DNA of 64,000 nucleotides from CAG-488 sp051881315 (GCA_051881315.1 JBJEPQ010000063.1:1-64000), one strand, 5' to 3'; positions 15,409 through 24,764 are shown, counted from the stretch's first letter. Made by a program: numbers and translations. The notes: generated from the letters alone by a model not told the origin.

Positions 15409-17426
15409 TATTTCAACATTCCTCTCGGATTGGCTTCAAAATCCTTTTGAATTTCGTCAAGCCGGGCGTTCATCTCTGCGGAAACCTCGGGATAGGCAGG
15501 AGTTCTGTTGTAGTTTTCGCCCTCATCGTCGGTGAGAATGTGAAGCCAGTTTTTTCGGTATTTGTCAAAGAACGCCGAATTGTCATTCTGAATATTCTGG
15601 AAGTATTTAAAGGTTATGTAGTCGTTATCCTTGAGTACGGAGTAATCATAATCCTTATATTCCTCACGGTTCTTGACCTCAGAGGTCGGGACGGTGTACT
15701 GGATCGCCTTGACCTGACGGCGTTTCATATGAAGAATCGGGTGTTCCTCGGTGTGGATAACGCTGTCATTCTTGAGAAGCGAAGCCATGGAAACTCCGTC
15801 AATCTCCCTGTCGGTCGGCAGATACGAGCCGTTGCCCGACTTGTCCGTGATCGTGCAAAGGTCAATCAAAGTCGGGAAAAGGTCAACGAGGGTTGCGCTC
15901 TGACTTCTTGTGCCGCCCTTTTCAAATGCGCCGTTGTTGTTATCCCAGCGGAGCATAAACGGAACCTTCTGTCCGCCCTCATAGGCAAGGTATTTGCCGC
16001 CTCGGAGAATACCCGTTGAGCCCTCAAGAGCAGGACCGTTGTCGCTGGTGAACACGATTATCGTGTCCTCAAGCACACCGAGCTGTTCCATAGTAGTGAA
16101 AAGCTCGCCGAGGTAGTGGTCAAATTCACGCACGCAGTCAACGTAGGTACCCATGCCGCTCTCACCCTTGTAATCGTCACCGACAAAAACGGGAGCATGA
16201 GGCCACGGGCTTGTATAGTAGGCGAAGAAAGGCTCGTCGCTGTTTGTCACCTTGTCGGTTATCCATTCGGAGATTTCATCGTGAATCCATTCTGTTGCCG
16301 TGGACTGATCCTTCAATTCGTCCGTGCCGTGGACGATTGTGTATTCGCCGTTTTCCTCCTGAACGTGGTAGAACGGCTTCATATCGTTGACATGGTGACT
16401 GCCGTAGAAATAGTCAAAGCCCTGATTGGTCGGGAGATATTCGCCGTAATCGCCGAGATGCCATTTGCCGAAACAGCCTGTGTTATAGCCTGCCGCCTTG
16501 AATACCTCTGCCATTGTTATCTCGTCACCGAGCATACCGTCGGTGTTGTTGAGCATCTCAACGCTGTTGAAAACCCTTGTCTGTGCAAAGGGTGAGAAAC
16601 AGTCCACCGTGGGATAAATAACGTTGTCCGCATAGCCTCTGTAAGGATATCTTCCCGTAAGAGCCGCAAAACGGGCAGGAGAGCAAACGGAATAGCTCGA
16701 ATAGAAATTCTCAAAATTCAGTCCGTTCTTGCCGATTGAGTCAATGTTCGGAGTGTCGTATATCGCACCGTTGAGAGAAATATCGCCGTAACCGAGGTCG
16801 TCCATCATAATAACAAGAACGTTGGGCTTGTCCTCGGTGTTCTTGCCGACATTGTTGAGGTAATCGTCCTGACCGTCCCACATTCTTTCCGTGACAGGCT
16901 TTGTCCTCATATTCATTGTGAGCAGATAGAAAACCGAAGTTCCGACAAGCAGAACGCCGAGGACTGCGCTGACCGCCTTTTTGAACGCACCCGATTTGAA
17001 AGCCTTCTTTGCGGCAAGTGCAATGCCGATCAGAACGAGAGCCGCAGGAAGAATGAGAATGAAATTGCCGAGCAGACGGGTGAATATACTGCCCTCTCCC
17101 GACATCAGCGTATGCTCTGCGCTTGACCAGCCTGCTTTGCCGCTTGTGAATGCGCCGAAGCCTGCGTCTGCGCCCCAAATAACATGGAAGAGGAAGGTGC
17201 CGAAGCCTGCCGCCGCATAGCCGAGTATCATCGGGAGGTAAACTTTCTTTTTGATAATAAGCGAAAGGACGATGACAGCCGACATAACAATGCAGTAGCC
17301 AGCGGAAACTATCGCAATAAGATTTTGACGTGTGATAAGCTGGATGAGCATTATCGCAATGCCGATAACAAGGGTTATTAGAGGAAATGCCTTTTTACCT
17401 TTGTCAAGTTCAATAGTTTTTTTCAT
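15408..17426 (-). CDS. Membrane-anchored sulfatase (Cys-type)
   Basis: 672 residues. The N-terminal ~185 residues contain about five hydrophobic helices (e.g. FPLITLVIGIAIMLIQLI, FILILPAALVLIGIALA). The rest is an arylsulfatase-family domain: metal-binding DDLGYGDISLNG, active-site CSPARFAALTGRYPYR with the Cys near residue 248 to be converted to formylglycine, GYNTGCFGKWHLGD, and FTSDNGPALEG. The catalytic part is expected outside the cell, hydrolysing sulfate esters, perhaps on host glycans; the substrate is inferred. The ATG at 17426 has no convincing ribosome site, and an AGGAG lies ~45 bases further upstream without a usable start. The maturase gene follows directly. Confidence 0.9.
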   Translation of the reverse strand: MKKTIELDKGKKAFPLITLVIGIAIMLIQLITRQNLIAIVSAGYCIVMSAVIVLSLIIKKKVYLPMILGYAAAGFGTFLFHVIWGADAGFGAFTSGKAGWSSAEHTLMSGEGSIFTRLLGNFILILPAALVLIGIALAAKKAFKSGAFKKAVSAVLGVLLVGTSVFYLLTMNMRTKPVTERMWDGQDDYLNNVGKNTEDKPNVLVIMMDDLGYGDISLNGAIYDTPNIDSIGKNGLNFENFYSSYSVCSPARFAALTGRYPYRGYADNVIYPTVDCFSPFAQTRVFNSVEMLNNTDGMLGDEITMAEVFKAAGYNTGCFGKWHLGDYGEYLPTNQGFDYFYGSHHVNDMKPFYHVQEENGEYTIVHGTDELKDQSTATEWIHDEISEWITDKVTNSDEPFFAYYTSPWPHAPVFVGDDYKGESGMGTYVDCVREFDHYLGELFTTMEQLGVLEDTIIVFTSDNGPALEGSTGILRGGKYLAYEGGQKVPFMLRWDNNNGAFEKGGTRSQSATLVDLFPTLIDLCTITDKSGNGSYLPTDREIDGVSMASLLKNDSVIHTEEHPILHMKRRQVKAIQYTVPTSEVKNREEYKDYDYSVLKDNDYITFKYFQNIQNDNSAFFDKYRKNWLHILTDDEGENYNRTPAYPEVSAEMNARLDEIQKDFEANPRGMLK

Positions 17427-17543
17427 TTCTGAATGTATAATTAAAGCCGTTTAATGAAAAGTCTTTAACTATATCTCCTTTCTCGATTATTCTATTTACA
17501 TAATCCGATGACTGCGATATAATAAAGCTGTTTTATCTATACA

Positions 17544-17573
17544 ATTATAATCTATTTTGCGCTGTGTAGTCAA
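17544..17573 (-). promoter_or_regulatory. Promoter of sulfatase operon
   Basis: On the minus strand TTGACT (17573-17568) and TATAAT (17549-17544) are separated by 18 bases, leaving a leader of about 110 bases before the sulfatase start. Confidence 0.65.
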
Positions 17574-17626
17574 TAGATTATGACGGATCGGAAGCATTAT
17601 TTATTCCGATATTTCTTATATTTCTC

Positions 17627-17655
17627 TTGACTTTCACGTTTTACCGTGCTATTAT
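17627..17655 (+). promoter_or_regulatory. Promoter of yerC-his operon
   Basis: TTGACT (17627-17632) and TATTAT (17650-17655) with 17-base spacing. The -10 lies inside an inverted repeat at 17645-17672. Confidence 0.75.
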
Positions 17656-17672
17656 GTTAGCATAGTAACACG
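17645..17672. promoter_or_regulatory. Putative operator of YerC/HisR over the -10 element
   Basis: Arms CGTGCTATTATG (17645-17656) and CATAGTAACACG (17661-17672) form an inverted repeat with 10 of 12 matching pairs around TTAG. It covers the -10 element and start region of the operon, the position expected for a repressor site. Binding by the first gene's product is inferred. Confidence 0.6.
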
Positions 17673-17690
17673 CTAAAGCGAGGGAGACAA

Positions 17691-17990
17691 ATGTGTAATT
17701 GGCACAGCAACGCAACAGATGAATTGTGCGAAGCGCTTCTTTCTTTGAAAAACAGGGAGGAGTGCTACGCTTTCCTTGAGGATGTCTGCACGATCAAGGA
17801 AGTGCTTGAAATGTCACAGAGGCTTTCGGTTGCAAAGCTTCTTGACAAGGGTATGAGCTACGCTCAGATATCGCAGAAAACGGGAGTCAGCACAGCGACG
17901 ATAAGCCGCATAAGCCGCTGTATGGGATACGGCAACGGCGGCTATAAGATGATAATTGAAAGACTGCAAGAGGACGAAAAAAATGATTGA
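17691..17990 (+). CDS. yerC: YerC/YecD family TrpR-related regulator (putative HisR)
   Basis: A 99-residue all-helical protein of the Trp repressor superfamily. The DNA-binding helix-turn-helix is MSYAQISQKTGVSTATISR near residues 55-73, and the N-terminal helices contain LCEALLSLKNREECYAFLEDV, matching YerC. Members at the head of his operons are predicted histidine-responsive repressors. The ATG at 17691 follows GAGGGAG. It overlaps hisZ by 8 bases. The palindrome over its own promoter supports autoregulation together with the whole his operon. Confidence 0.88.
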   Translation: MCNWHSNATDELCEALLSLKNREECYAFLEDVCTIKEVLEMSQRLSVAKLLDKGMSYAQISQKTGVSTATISRISRCMGYGNGGYKMIIERLQEDEKND

Positions 17991-19077
17991 TGAAAAACTT
18001 TTGAAAAACGAGGAAAAGGCGATTTTTAATCTCAGGTCGCTTTACCGCCGCTATGGCTATTCCCCGTTCAAGATGAGCAAGTTTGAGGAATACGACCTCT
18101 ATGTCCGCAACAAGGATTTCCTTGTCAGCGACAGGGTAATTACCTTTAACGATACAAACGGAAAGCTCATGGCTCTCAAGCCCGACGTTACCCTTTCCAT
18201 TATAAAAAACAGCGAGGACATTCCCAACGGCAAGAAAAAGGTATTTTACAACGAGAATGTTTACAGAATTTCAAAAAGTACCCACCGCTACAAGGAGATA
18301 ATGCAGGCAGGCTTGGAGTGCATAGGCGATCTTGACCTCTACGATATTTTTGAGGTCGTCAGCCTTGCGGCTCAGACCTTGGCTCAGATTTCCGACTCCT
18401 TTGTGCTGAACGTTTCACATCTCGGAGTTTTACAGAAGATTTTAGGCGATATCTGTCCCGATGCCGCCTTTGCGGAAAAGGCAATCCGACTGATTGAGGA
18501 AAAGAATGGACACGACCTCGTTAAGCTCTGCGGTGAGTACGGAGTGAGCGAGGAAAAGGCAGGAACGCTGACGCTCCTTGTCGGTGCGAGCGGAGAACGC
18601 AAAAAGGTGCTTGAAGCTCTTGCCGCCGTTTGCCCTGAGGACGAGCTGAGCGAGCTGAGAGCGCTTTCCGAGATGCTTGACGCTTCGCCGCTTTCGGACA
18701 GAATACTCTTTGACTTTTCGGTAGTAAATAATATGAATTATTACAGCGGCATTGTCTTCCGTGGCTTTGTGGACGGAATTTGCGACGGCGTTCTTGCGGG
18801 CGGTCAGTATGACAAGATGATGCAGAAAATGGGCAGAAGCTCAGGCGCTATCGGTTTTGCGCTTTACCTTGATCTGCTCGAACAGCTCAGACAGGAAAGC
18901 TCGGGCTATGACGTTGACGTTCTTCTGCTTTATTCGGCGGACACGGACAGCAAGACGGTTGCCGCCGAGGTGAACTCGATTGTTGCTTCGGGCAGAACGG
19001 TCAGCGCCCAAAGAGAAATTCCCGAAAAGCTGAAATACAGAGAAACGGTTGATTTAAGGAGGGATTGCGATGCTTAA
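17983..19077 (+). CDS. hisZ: ATP phosphoribosyltransferase regulatory subunit
   Basis: A 364-residue histidyl-tRNA-synthetase-like protein lacking aminoacylation function. It partners the short catalytic HisG in step one of histidine synthesis and carries feedback sensing. Class II aaRS motifs are visible: RSLYRRYGYSPFKMSKFE, LKPDVTLSI, and GGQYDKMMQKMGRSSGAIGFAL. The ATG at 17983 follows GAGGA and overlaps yerC; a longer frame starting upstream has no ribosome site. Its stop overlaps the hisG start by 8 bases. Confidence 0.92.
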   Translation: MIDEKLLKNEEKAIFNLRSLYRRYGYSPFKMSKFEEYDLYVRNKDFLVSDRVITFNDTNGKLMALKPDVTLSIIKNSEDIPNGKKKVFYNENVYRISKSTHRYKEIMQAGLECIGDLDLYDIFEVVSLAAQTLAQISDSFVLNVSHLGVLQKILGDICPDAAFAEKAIRLIEEKNGHDLVKLCGEYGVSEEKAGTLTLLVGASGERKKVLEALAAVCPEDELSELRALSEMLDASPLSDRILFDFSVVNNMNYYSGIVFRGFVDGICDGVLAGGQYDKMMQKMGRSSGAIGFALYLDLLEQLRQESSGYDVDVLLLYSADTDSKTVAAEVNSIVASGRTVSAQREIPEKLKYRETVDLRRDCDA

Positions 19078-19696
19078 CGTTGCGCTGCCGAAAGGACGTC
19101 TCGGCGAAAAGGTCTATGCGATGTTTGAAGCCGCAGGCTATGAATGTCCCTCTATCAAGGAAAATAACAGAAAGCTCATTTTTGAAAATGAGGAAAAGCA
19201 GGTGCGCTATTTCTGGGTGAAGCCCTCCGACGTTTCTATCTACGTTGAGAGAGGTGCCGCCGACATCGGTGTTGCGGGCAAGGATATTCTGCTCGAATAT
19301 GAGCCGAATGTTTACGAGCTGATCGACCTCGACATCGGCAAATGCCATATGGCGGTCGCAGGTCCCAAGGATTTCACGGACGACGGCACACGCACCCTGC
19401 GCGTTGCGACGAAGTTTACGAACATTGCCGCAAATTATTACGACAGCATCGGCAGGGATATTGACATCATCAAGCTCAACGGTTCAATCGAGATCGCTCC
19501 GATCCTCGGACTTTCCGATGTGATAGTCGATATCGTTGAAACGGGTACAACGCTCAGGGAAAACAACCTTGAGGTCAAGACGAAAATTCTGCCGATCAGC
19601 GCACGCTTCATTGCCAACAAGGCGGCATACAATTTCAAGCGTGAACAGATTGACAAAATTGTTTCAAGCATAAAGGATCAGATGAAGTCCGAATAA
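19070..19696 (+). CDS. hisG: ATP phosphoribosyltransferase, short form catalytic subunit
   Basis: Condenses ATP with PRPP, the committed step of histidine synthesis. At 208 residues it is the short HisG class, which needs HisZ, encoded just upstream. Motifs: NVALPKGRLGEKV at the N-terminus, RGAADIGVAGKDIL near residue 65, and DVIVDIVETGTTLRENNL with the PRPP-binding loop near residue 150. AAGGAGGG precedes the ATG. Confidence 0.95.
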   Translation: MLNVALPKGRLGEKVYAMFEAAGYECPSIKENNRKLIFENEEKQVRYFWVKPSDVSIYVERGAADIGVAGKDILLEYEPNVYELIDLDIGKCHMAVAGPKDFTDDGTRTLRVATKFTNIAANYYDSIGRDIDIIKLNGSIEIAPILGLSDVIVDIVETGTTLRENNLEVKTKILPISARFIANKAAYNFKREQIDKIVSSIKDQMKSE

Positions 19697-19731
19697 AAGA
19701 TGAAAGCACATTTAATAAAGGAATGATCTAA

Positions 19732-21009
19732 ATGATTAAGATATATAACTACGGCGAAGTACCCAACAGCGAAATTTTCGCAAGGGAAAACATTTCCGCT
19801 AACGTTGAGGATATAGTCGCCGACATCATTGCAGATGTCAGAAAAAACGGAGACAAGGCTCTGTTTGCCTATTCAAAAAAATTCGACAAGGCAGAGCTGA
19901 CCTCTCTTGAGGTGACTAAGGAGGAGATTGACGAGGCTCTCGGTCTTGTCGATCCCGAATTTATTTCGATTATGGAGGAAGCGGCGCAGAATATCCGTGC
20001 TTTTCACGAAAAGCAGGTGCGTAACAGCTTTGTTATAAACGACAGGGACGGAGTTGTGATCGGTCAAAAGGTTATGCCGATCGAAAAGGTCGGACTTTAC
20101 GTTCCCGGCGGCACGGCGGCTTATCCCTCGACCGTTCTTATGGACAGTATTCCGGCGAAGATCGCAGGCTGTCCCGAGATCGTAATGGTAACTCCGCCAA
20201 AGCAGGACGGCAAGGTCAATCCCGTAATTCTTGCCGCCGCTTCAATCGCAGGCGTTGACCGTATCTTCAAGGTCGGCGGAGCGCAGGCGGTTGCGGCTCT
20301 TGCCTACGGAACAGAGAGCGTTCCAAAGGTTGATAAGATTGTAGGCCCCGGAAATGCCTTTGTCGCCGAGGCGAAGAAGCAGGTTTTCGGCATCGTTTCC
20401 ATTGATATGATCGCAGGACCGAGTGAGATACTCGTTGTTGCCGACGCAACCTGCAACCCGAAGTTTGTTGCCGCGGATCTTCTTTCACAGGCGGAGCACG
20501 ACAAGATGGCAAGCGCAGTCCTTGTCACCGATGACAGAGCTTTTGCTCAGGCGGTCAGCGACGAGCTTGAAATACAAATTCCGCTTCTGCCCCGTGCCGA
20601 GATAGCAAGGGCTTCAATTGACAACAACGGCAAGATCATCGTTGCTGAAAACGATCTTTCTCTTGCGATTGACATTGCCAACGAGATCGCTCCCGAACAT
20701 CTTGAGCTTTGCGTTGACAATCCGTTCGACTATCTTGACAAGGTCAAGCACGCAGGCTCGATCTTTATGGGCAAGAATTGTCCCGAAGCTCTCGGCGACT
20801 ATTTTGCAGGCCCGAACCACACCCTGCCGACGAGCGGAACGGCAAGATTTTCCTCTCCGCTTTCGGTTGACGATTTTGTCAAGAAATCACAATTCACCTA
20901 CTATTCCTCCGACGCTCTCGGAAAGGTGGCTGACAAAATATCTTACTTCGCAAACAAGGAGGGCTTGAGCGCACACGGCAAGAGCGCAACGGTGCGTTTT
21001 GAAAAATAA
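19732..21009 (+). CDS. hisD: Histidinol dehydrogenase
   Basis: Zinc enzyme that oxidises L-histidinol to histidine in two NAD-dependent steps. The 425 residues are of usual length. Motifs: YVPGGTAAYPSTVLM, VGPGNAFVAEAKKQVFG, IDMIAGPSEILVVAD, SQAEHDKMA with zinc/histidinol ligands, and NEIAPEHLEL with the catalytic Glu-His pair. It follows hisG after 35 bases and ends in a one-base overlap with hisC (TAATG). Confidence 0.96.
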   Translation: MIKIYNYGEVPNSEIFARENISANVEDIVADIIADVRKNGDKALFAYSKKFDKAELTSLEVTKEEIDEALGLVDPEFISIMEEAAQNIRAFHEKQVRNSFVINDRDGVVIGQKVMPIEKVGLYVPGGTAAYPSTVLMDSIPAKIAGCPEIVMVTPPKQDGKVNPVILAAASIAGVDRIFKVGGAQAVAALAYGTESVPKVDKIVGPGNAFVAEAKKQVFGIVSIDMIAGPSEILVVADATCNPKFVAADLLSQAEHDKMASAVLVTDDRAFAQAVSDELEIQIPLLPRAEIARASIDNNGKIIVAENDLSLAIDIANEIAPEHLELCVDNPFDYLDKVKHAGSIFMGKNCPEALGDYFAGPNHTLPTSGTARFSSPLSVDDFVKKSQFTYYSSDALGKVADKISYFANKEGLSAHGKSATVRFEK

Positions 21010-22073
21010 TGAGCAGATTTTTTTCGGAAAAATATTCCACCCTTGTTCCCTATACTCCCGGCGAACAGCCGCAGGACAGGAAGTATGTTAAACTTAACAC
21101 AAACGAATCGCCCTTTCCCCCGTCAAAGGCAGTTGCAGAGGCGGTGGAGAAGGAGGCAGGAAAGCTTCAGCTTTATTCCGATCCCGAATGTGTGGCTCTT
21201 AGGAAAAAGGCGGCTGAGGTTTTCGGCGTTAATGACGATGAAATAATAATGACCAACGGCTCGGACGAGGTTCTGAACTTCGCTTTTATGGCATTTGCCG
21301 ATGAAAACAATCCGCTTGTTTTTGCGGATATAACCTACGGCTTTTATCCCGTTTTTGCCGAGCTTAACCACATTCCGTACACCGAAATCCCGTTGAAAGA
21401 GGATTTTTTACTTGATCCTGCCGACTATACGGCGGTCGGAAAAACCGTTGTTATCGCAAATCCGAATGCGCCGACGGGACTTTGCCTTTCGCTCGATGTG
21501 ATCGAGGAGATTGTAAAAAGCAATCCCGACAACGTTGTCATCATTGACGAGGCTTATATCGACTTCGGCGGAGTGAGCGCAGTTGAGCTTACGAAGAAAT
21601 ACGACAACCTGCTTGTGACGGGCACGTTTTCAAAGTCACGCTCAATGGCAGGTGCAAGGCTCGGCTTCGGCATAGGAAATGCGAAGCTGATCGCCGACCT
21701 GAACACGGTCAAATATTCTACTAATCCCTACAATGTAAACCGTCTGACGGCGGTGGCGGGCATTGCCGCCCTTGAGGACAACGGCTACTATATGGACAAA
21801 TGCAAAATAATTCAGCAGAACCGTGAGTGGACGACCGCAGAGCTTGAAAAGCTCGGATTTACCGTCCTTCCGTCAACGGCGAATTTCATCTTTGCAAAGT
21901 CTGACAGGATCGGCGGCGAGGAGCTTTATCTCACCCTCAAGGAAAGGGGAATACTCATCCGCCACTTTACAAAGGAGCGCATCTGCGATTATAATAGAAT
22001 AACGATCGGTACGGCGGAACAGATGAAGCTGTTTATTGACGCCGTAAAAAATATTTTGGAGGAAGGCAAATAA
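21009..22073 (+). CDS. hisC: Histidinol-phosphate aminotransferase
   Basis: PLP enzyme that transaminates imidazole acetol phosphate with glutamate. 354 residues. Motifs: KLNTNESPFPPSKAV, GSDEVLNFAF, NPNAPTGLCLS, DEAYIDFGG and the PLP lysine in GTFSKSRSMAGARLGF near residue 210. One-base overlaps at both ends (hisD, hisB) show tight coupling. Confidence 0.95.
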   Translation: MSRFFSEKYSTLVPYTPGEQPQDRKYVKLNTNESPFPPSKAVAEAVEKEAGKLQLYSDPECVALRKKAAEVFGVNDDEIIMTNGSDEVLNFAFMAFADENNPLVFADITYGFYPVFAELNHIPYTEIPLKEDFLLDPADYTAVGKTVVIANPNAPTGLCLSLDVIEEIVKSNPDNVVIIDEAYIDFGGVSAVELTKKYDNLLVTGTFSKSRSMAGARLGFGIGNAKLIADLNTVKYSTNPYNVNRLTAVAGIAALEDNGYYMDKCKIIQQNREWTTAELEKLGFTVLPSTANFIFAKSDRIGGEELYLTLKERGILIRHFTKERICDYNRITIGTAEQMKLFIDAVKNILEEGK

Positions 22074-22660
22074 TGAGAACGGGAAATATCAGCAGAAAAA
22101 CCAACGAAACGGATATTAACCTGACCGTAAATCTTGACGGAAGCGGCAAGTCGGATATCGCTACGGGCTGCGGTTTCCTTGACCATATGCTTACGCTTTT
22201 TTCCCGTCACGGCAGATTTGACCTGACGGTAAAGTGCGTCGGCGATACCTACGTTGACTATCATCACACGGTCGAGGATATCGGAATAAGTCTCGGCAAG
22301 GCGTTCTGTCAGGCTCTCGGTGACAAGAGAGGAATTGTCCGTTACGGCGACACGGTTTTGCCGATGGACGAGTCCCTCATACTTTCGGCTGTCGATATTT
22401 CGGGCAGGGGCGGACTTTACTATGCCCTCGATATTCCGACTCAGAAGGTCGGTGATTTCGATACCGAGCTTGTCGAAGAATTCTGGCGTGCCTTTGCCTG
22501 CGACGCAGGAATTACGCTTCATCTCCGTCAGCTTGCAGGCAGTAATTCCCACCACATAATTGAGGGATCGTTCAAGTCCGTAGCAAGAAGTCTGCGTACT
22601 GCGGTTTCCGTCGACAAGGCTTTTGCCGATGAAATTCCGTCAACTAAGGGGTTGCTTTAA
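22073..22660 (+). CDS. hisB: Imidazoleglycerol-phosphate dehydratase
   Basis: Manganese enzyme that dehydrates imidazoleglycerol phosphate. At 195 residues it is the monofunctional form without a histidinol phosphatase domain; no histidinol phosphatase was found in the operon. The two metal-binding repeats are visible: CGFLDHMLTLFSRHG with DYHHTVEDIGISLG, and SNSHHIIEGSFKSVARSLR near the end. Start and stop overlap hisC and hisH by one base each. Confidence 0.95.
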   Translation: MRTGNISRKTNETDINLTVNLDGSGKSDIATGCGFLDHMLTLFSRHGRFDLTVKCVGDTYVDYHHTVEDIGISLGKAFCQALGDKRGIVRYGDTVLPMDESLILSAVDISGRGGLYYALDIPTQKVGDFDTELVEEFWRAFACDAGITLHLRQLAGSNSHHIIEGSFKSVARSLRTAVSVDKAFADEIPSTKGLL

Positions 22661-23268
22661 TGATTGCGATAATCGACTACGGAGTGGGAAATCTGTTTTC
22701 GCTCTGTTCTTCACTCAAAAGTATAGGTGCTGAGGCTGTCGTAACCTCGGATAAAGAGATACTGCGTTCTGCGGACAAGCTCATTCTTCCCGGAGTCGGC
22801 GCATTTGCCGATGCGGCACAGAAGCTCCGTGATACCGGAATGGATCTGATCGTCAGGGAGCAGGCGGCGGCAGGCAAGGATATTATGGGCATATGTCTGG
22901 GTATGCAGCTTCTCTTTGAAAAAAGCTACGAATACGGCGAGCATGAGGGGCTCGGACTTCTCAAAGGCTCGGTCGTACCCATGGAGGGAGCAATTCCCGA
23001 AAAGCTCAAAATACCGCATATCGGCTGGAACGCTCTGCACTTTGCAAAGCCGAGCGGACTTTTCAAATATATAAATGAAAATGACTGCGTCTACTTCGTC
23101 CATTCCTATTTTGCAACCGACTGTGACGAAAGCGTGATCGCAACAACGGAATACGGCAGGGAGATGACCGCCGCCGTTGAGCTTGGCAATATCAAAGGTT
23201 GTCAGTTCCACCCCGAAAAGAGCGGAAAGGTCGGACTTGCAATTCTGAAAGCATTTTGCGAAAACTGA
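22660..23268 (+). CDS. hisH: Imidazole glycerol phosphate synthase, glutaminase subunit
   Basis: Class I glutamine amidotransferase that feeds ammonia to HisF. 202 residues. Catalytic Cys in GICLGMQLLF near residue 80 and the His/Glu pair in CQFHPEKSG near residue 183. The N-terminal IIDYGVGNLFSL and LPGVGAF are typical. It overlaps hisB by one base and is followed by hisA after 27 bases. Confidence 0.95.
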   Translation: MIAIIDYGVGNLFSLCSSLKSIGAEAVVTSDKEILRSADKLILPGVGAFADAAQKLRDTGMDLIVREQAAAGKDIMGICLGMQLLFEKSYEYGEHEGLGLLKGSVVPMEGAIPEKLKIPHIGWNALHFAKPSGLFKYINENDCVYFVHSYFATDCDESVIATTEYGREMTAAVELGNIKGCQFHPEKSGKVGLAILKAFCEN

Positions 23269-23295
23269 TAAATTCTGAAAGGAATGTTTATATAA

Positions 23296-24009
23296 ATGAT
23301 AATACTTCCTGCGATAGATCTTCTTGACCGCAAGGCGGTCAGGCTCTTAAAGGGCGACTACAATCAGGTGACGGTTTACAGCAATTCACCGCTTGAGGTT
23401 GCCGAAAAATTCAAGTCGCTCGGTGCCGATTTCATTCATATGGTCGATCTTGACGGCGCAAAATACGGCACAACGCCGAATATGGATATCGTTGCCGAGG
23501 TCGCAGAAAAAACAGGACTCTTCGTTGAAATCGGCGGCGGTATACGCAGTATGCAGACCGTTAAGGACTACATAAGCGCAGGAGTTTCACGGGTTATTCT
23601 CGGCACGGCGGCGATATGTGACGAAGCGTTTTTAGACGAGGCGGTCGCCGCATACGGTGAGAAAATAGCCGTCGGTGCGGACGTCAAAAACGGAAAGATT
23701 GCCGTCAAGGGTTGGCTTGAGGAATCAAATGTCACCCTTGATGAGTTCTTTGAAAAAATGCAGAAGAAGGGCGTCAAAAACATCATCTGCACCGATATTT
23801 CAAGGGACGGAGCCATGAGAGGAACAAACCTTGAGCTTTACCGTGAGCTTTCGGAAAAGTATTCGCTCGATATTACCGCATCGGGCGGAGTTTCAAGCCT
23901 TGATGATGTTAAGGCTCTGCGGCAGATGAACCTCTACGGCGCAATAATAGGCAAGGCTTATTACACGGGTGCCGTTGACCTGAAAGAAGCGATCGAGGTG
24001 GCCAAATGA
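23296..24009 (+). CDS. hisA: Phosphoribosylformimino-5-aminoimidazole carboxamide ribotide isomerase
   Basis: TIM-barrel isomerase (ProFAR to PRFAR). 237 residues. Catalytic Asp residues lie in PAIDLLDRKAVRL at the N-terminus and in CTDISRDGAMRGTN near residue 165. Phosphate-binding GGGIRSMQTV and SGGVSSLDDV are present. It ends in an ATGA overlap with hisF. Confidence 0.95.
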   Translation: MIILPAIDLLDRKAVRLLKGDYNQVTVYSNSPLEVAEKFKSLGADFIHMVDLDGAKYGTTPNMDIVAEVAEKTGLFVEIGGGIRSMQTVKDYISAGVSRVILGTAAICDEAFLDEAVAAYGEKIAVGADVKNGKIAVKGWLEESNVTLDEFFEKMQKKGVKNIICTDISRDGAMRGTNLELYRELSEKYSLDITASGGVSSLDDVKALRQMNLYGAIIGKAYYTGAVDLKEAIEVAK

Positions 24010-24764
24010 TTACAAAAAGAATTATTCCCTGCCTTGATGTCAGAAACGGCAGGGTGGTTAAGGGCGTGAACTTTGAGGGCTTGTCCGATGTTTCGTCGCC
24101 CGTCGAGCTTGCAAAATACTACTCCGACAACGGAGCGGACGAGCTTGTTTTTTACGATATAACAGCGTCCTTTGAGGAACGCCGGCTTTTCACGGATATT
24201 CTGCGTGAGGTTGCAGAGCAGATTTTCATTCCCCTGACCGTCGGCGGCGGAATAAACACCGTTGATGATTTTGACAGGGTGCTGAAATGCGGTGCGGACA
24301 AGGTCAGCGTAAATTCGGGAGCGATCAGAAATCCCGACCTTATCCGTGAGGCGGCGGAGCTTTACGGCAACCAGTGCGTTGTAATTTCCGCCGATGTCAA
24401 GCGTGTTGACGGGGTGTTCCATGTGTTCGCCAAGGGCGGCAGAGAGGACACGGGCATGGAGGCTATTGAGTGGATAAAACGCTGTGTCAAGCTCGGAGCA
24501 GGCGAAGTCGTTGTCAATTCGATAGACACCGACGGAGTGAAAAAAGGCTTCGACATCGAGATGCTCAAAGCGGTTTGCGATGCTGTAAATGTTCCTGTTA
24601 TCGCTTCGGGCGGAGCAGGCGGAATAAACGATTTTGTCGAGCTTTTCCGTGAGATACCCGATATCGACGCAGGACTTGCCGCTTCAATCTTCCATTTCGG
24701 CGAGGTCGCAATTCCCGATCTCAAGCAGGAGCTTAAAAAGAATAATATCACTGTGAGGTTATGA
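24006..24764 (+). CDS. hisF: Imidazole glycerol phosphate synthase, cyclase subunit
   Basis: TIM-barrel cyclase partner of HisH, yielding imidazoleglycerol phosphate and AICAR. 252 residues. Motifs: IPCLDVRNGRVVKGVNF with the first catalytic Asp, VGGGINTVDDF, NSIDTDGVKKGFD with the second, and ASGGAGG. It overlaps hisA by 4 bases and reaches into the start region of hisIE. Confidence 0.96.
   Translation: MITKRIIPCLDVRNGRVVKGVNFEGLSDVSSPVELAKYYSDNGADELVFYDITASFEERRLFTDILREVAEQIFIPLTVGGGINTVDDFDRVLKCGADKVSVNSGAIRNPDLIREAAELYGNQCVVISADVKRVDGVFHVFAKGGREDTGMEAIEWIKRCVKLGAGEVVVNSIDTDGVKKGFDIEMLKAVCDAVNVPVIASGGAGGINDFVELFREIPDIDAGLAASIFHFGEVAIPDLKQELKKNNITVRL

Noticed and set aside
17956..17982. 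N-terminal extension of hisZ
   Set aside because: The extra nine codons lie in the yerC coding end without a ribosome site; the ATG at 17983 follows GAGGA.
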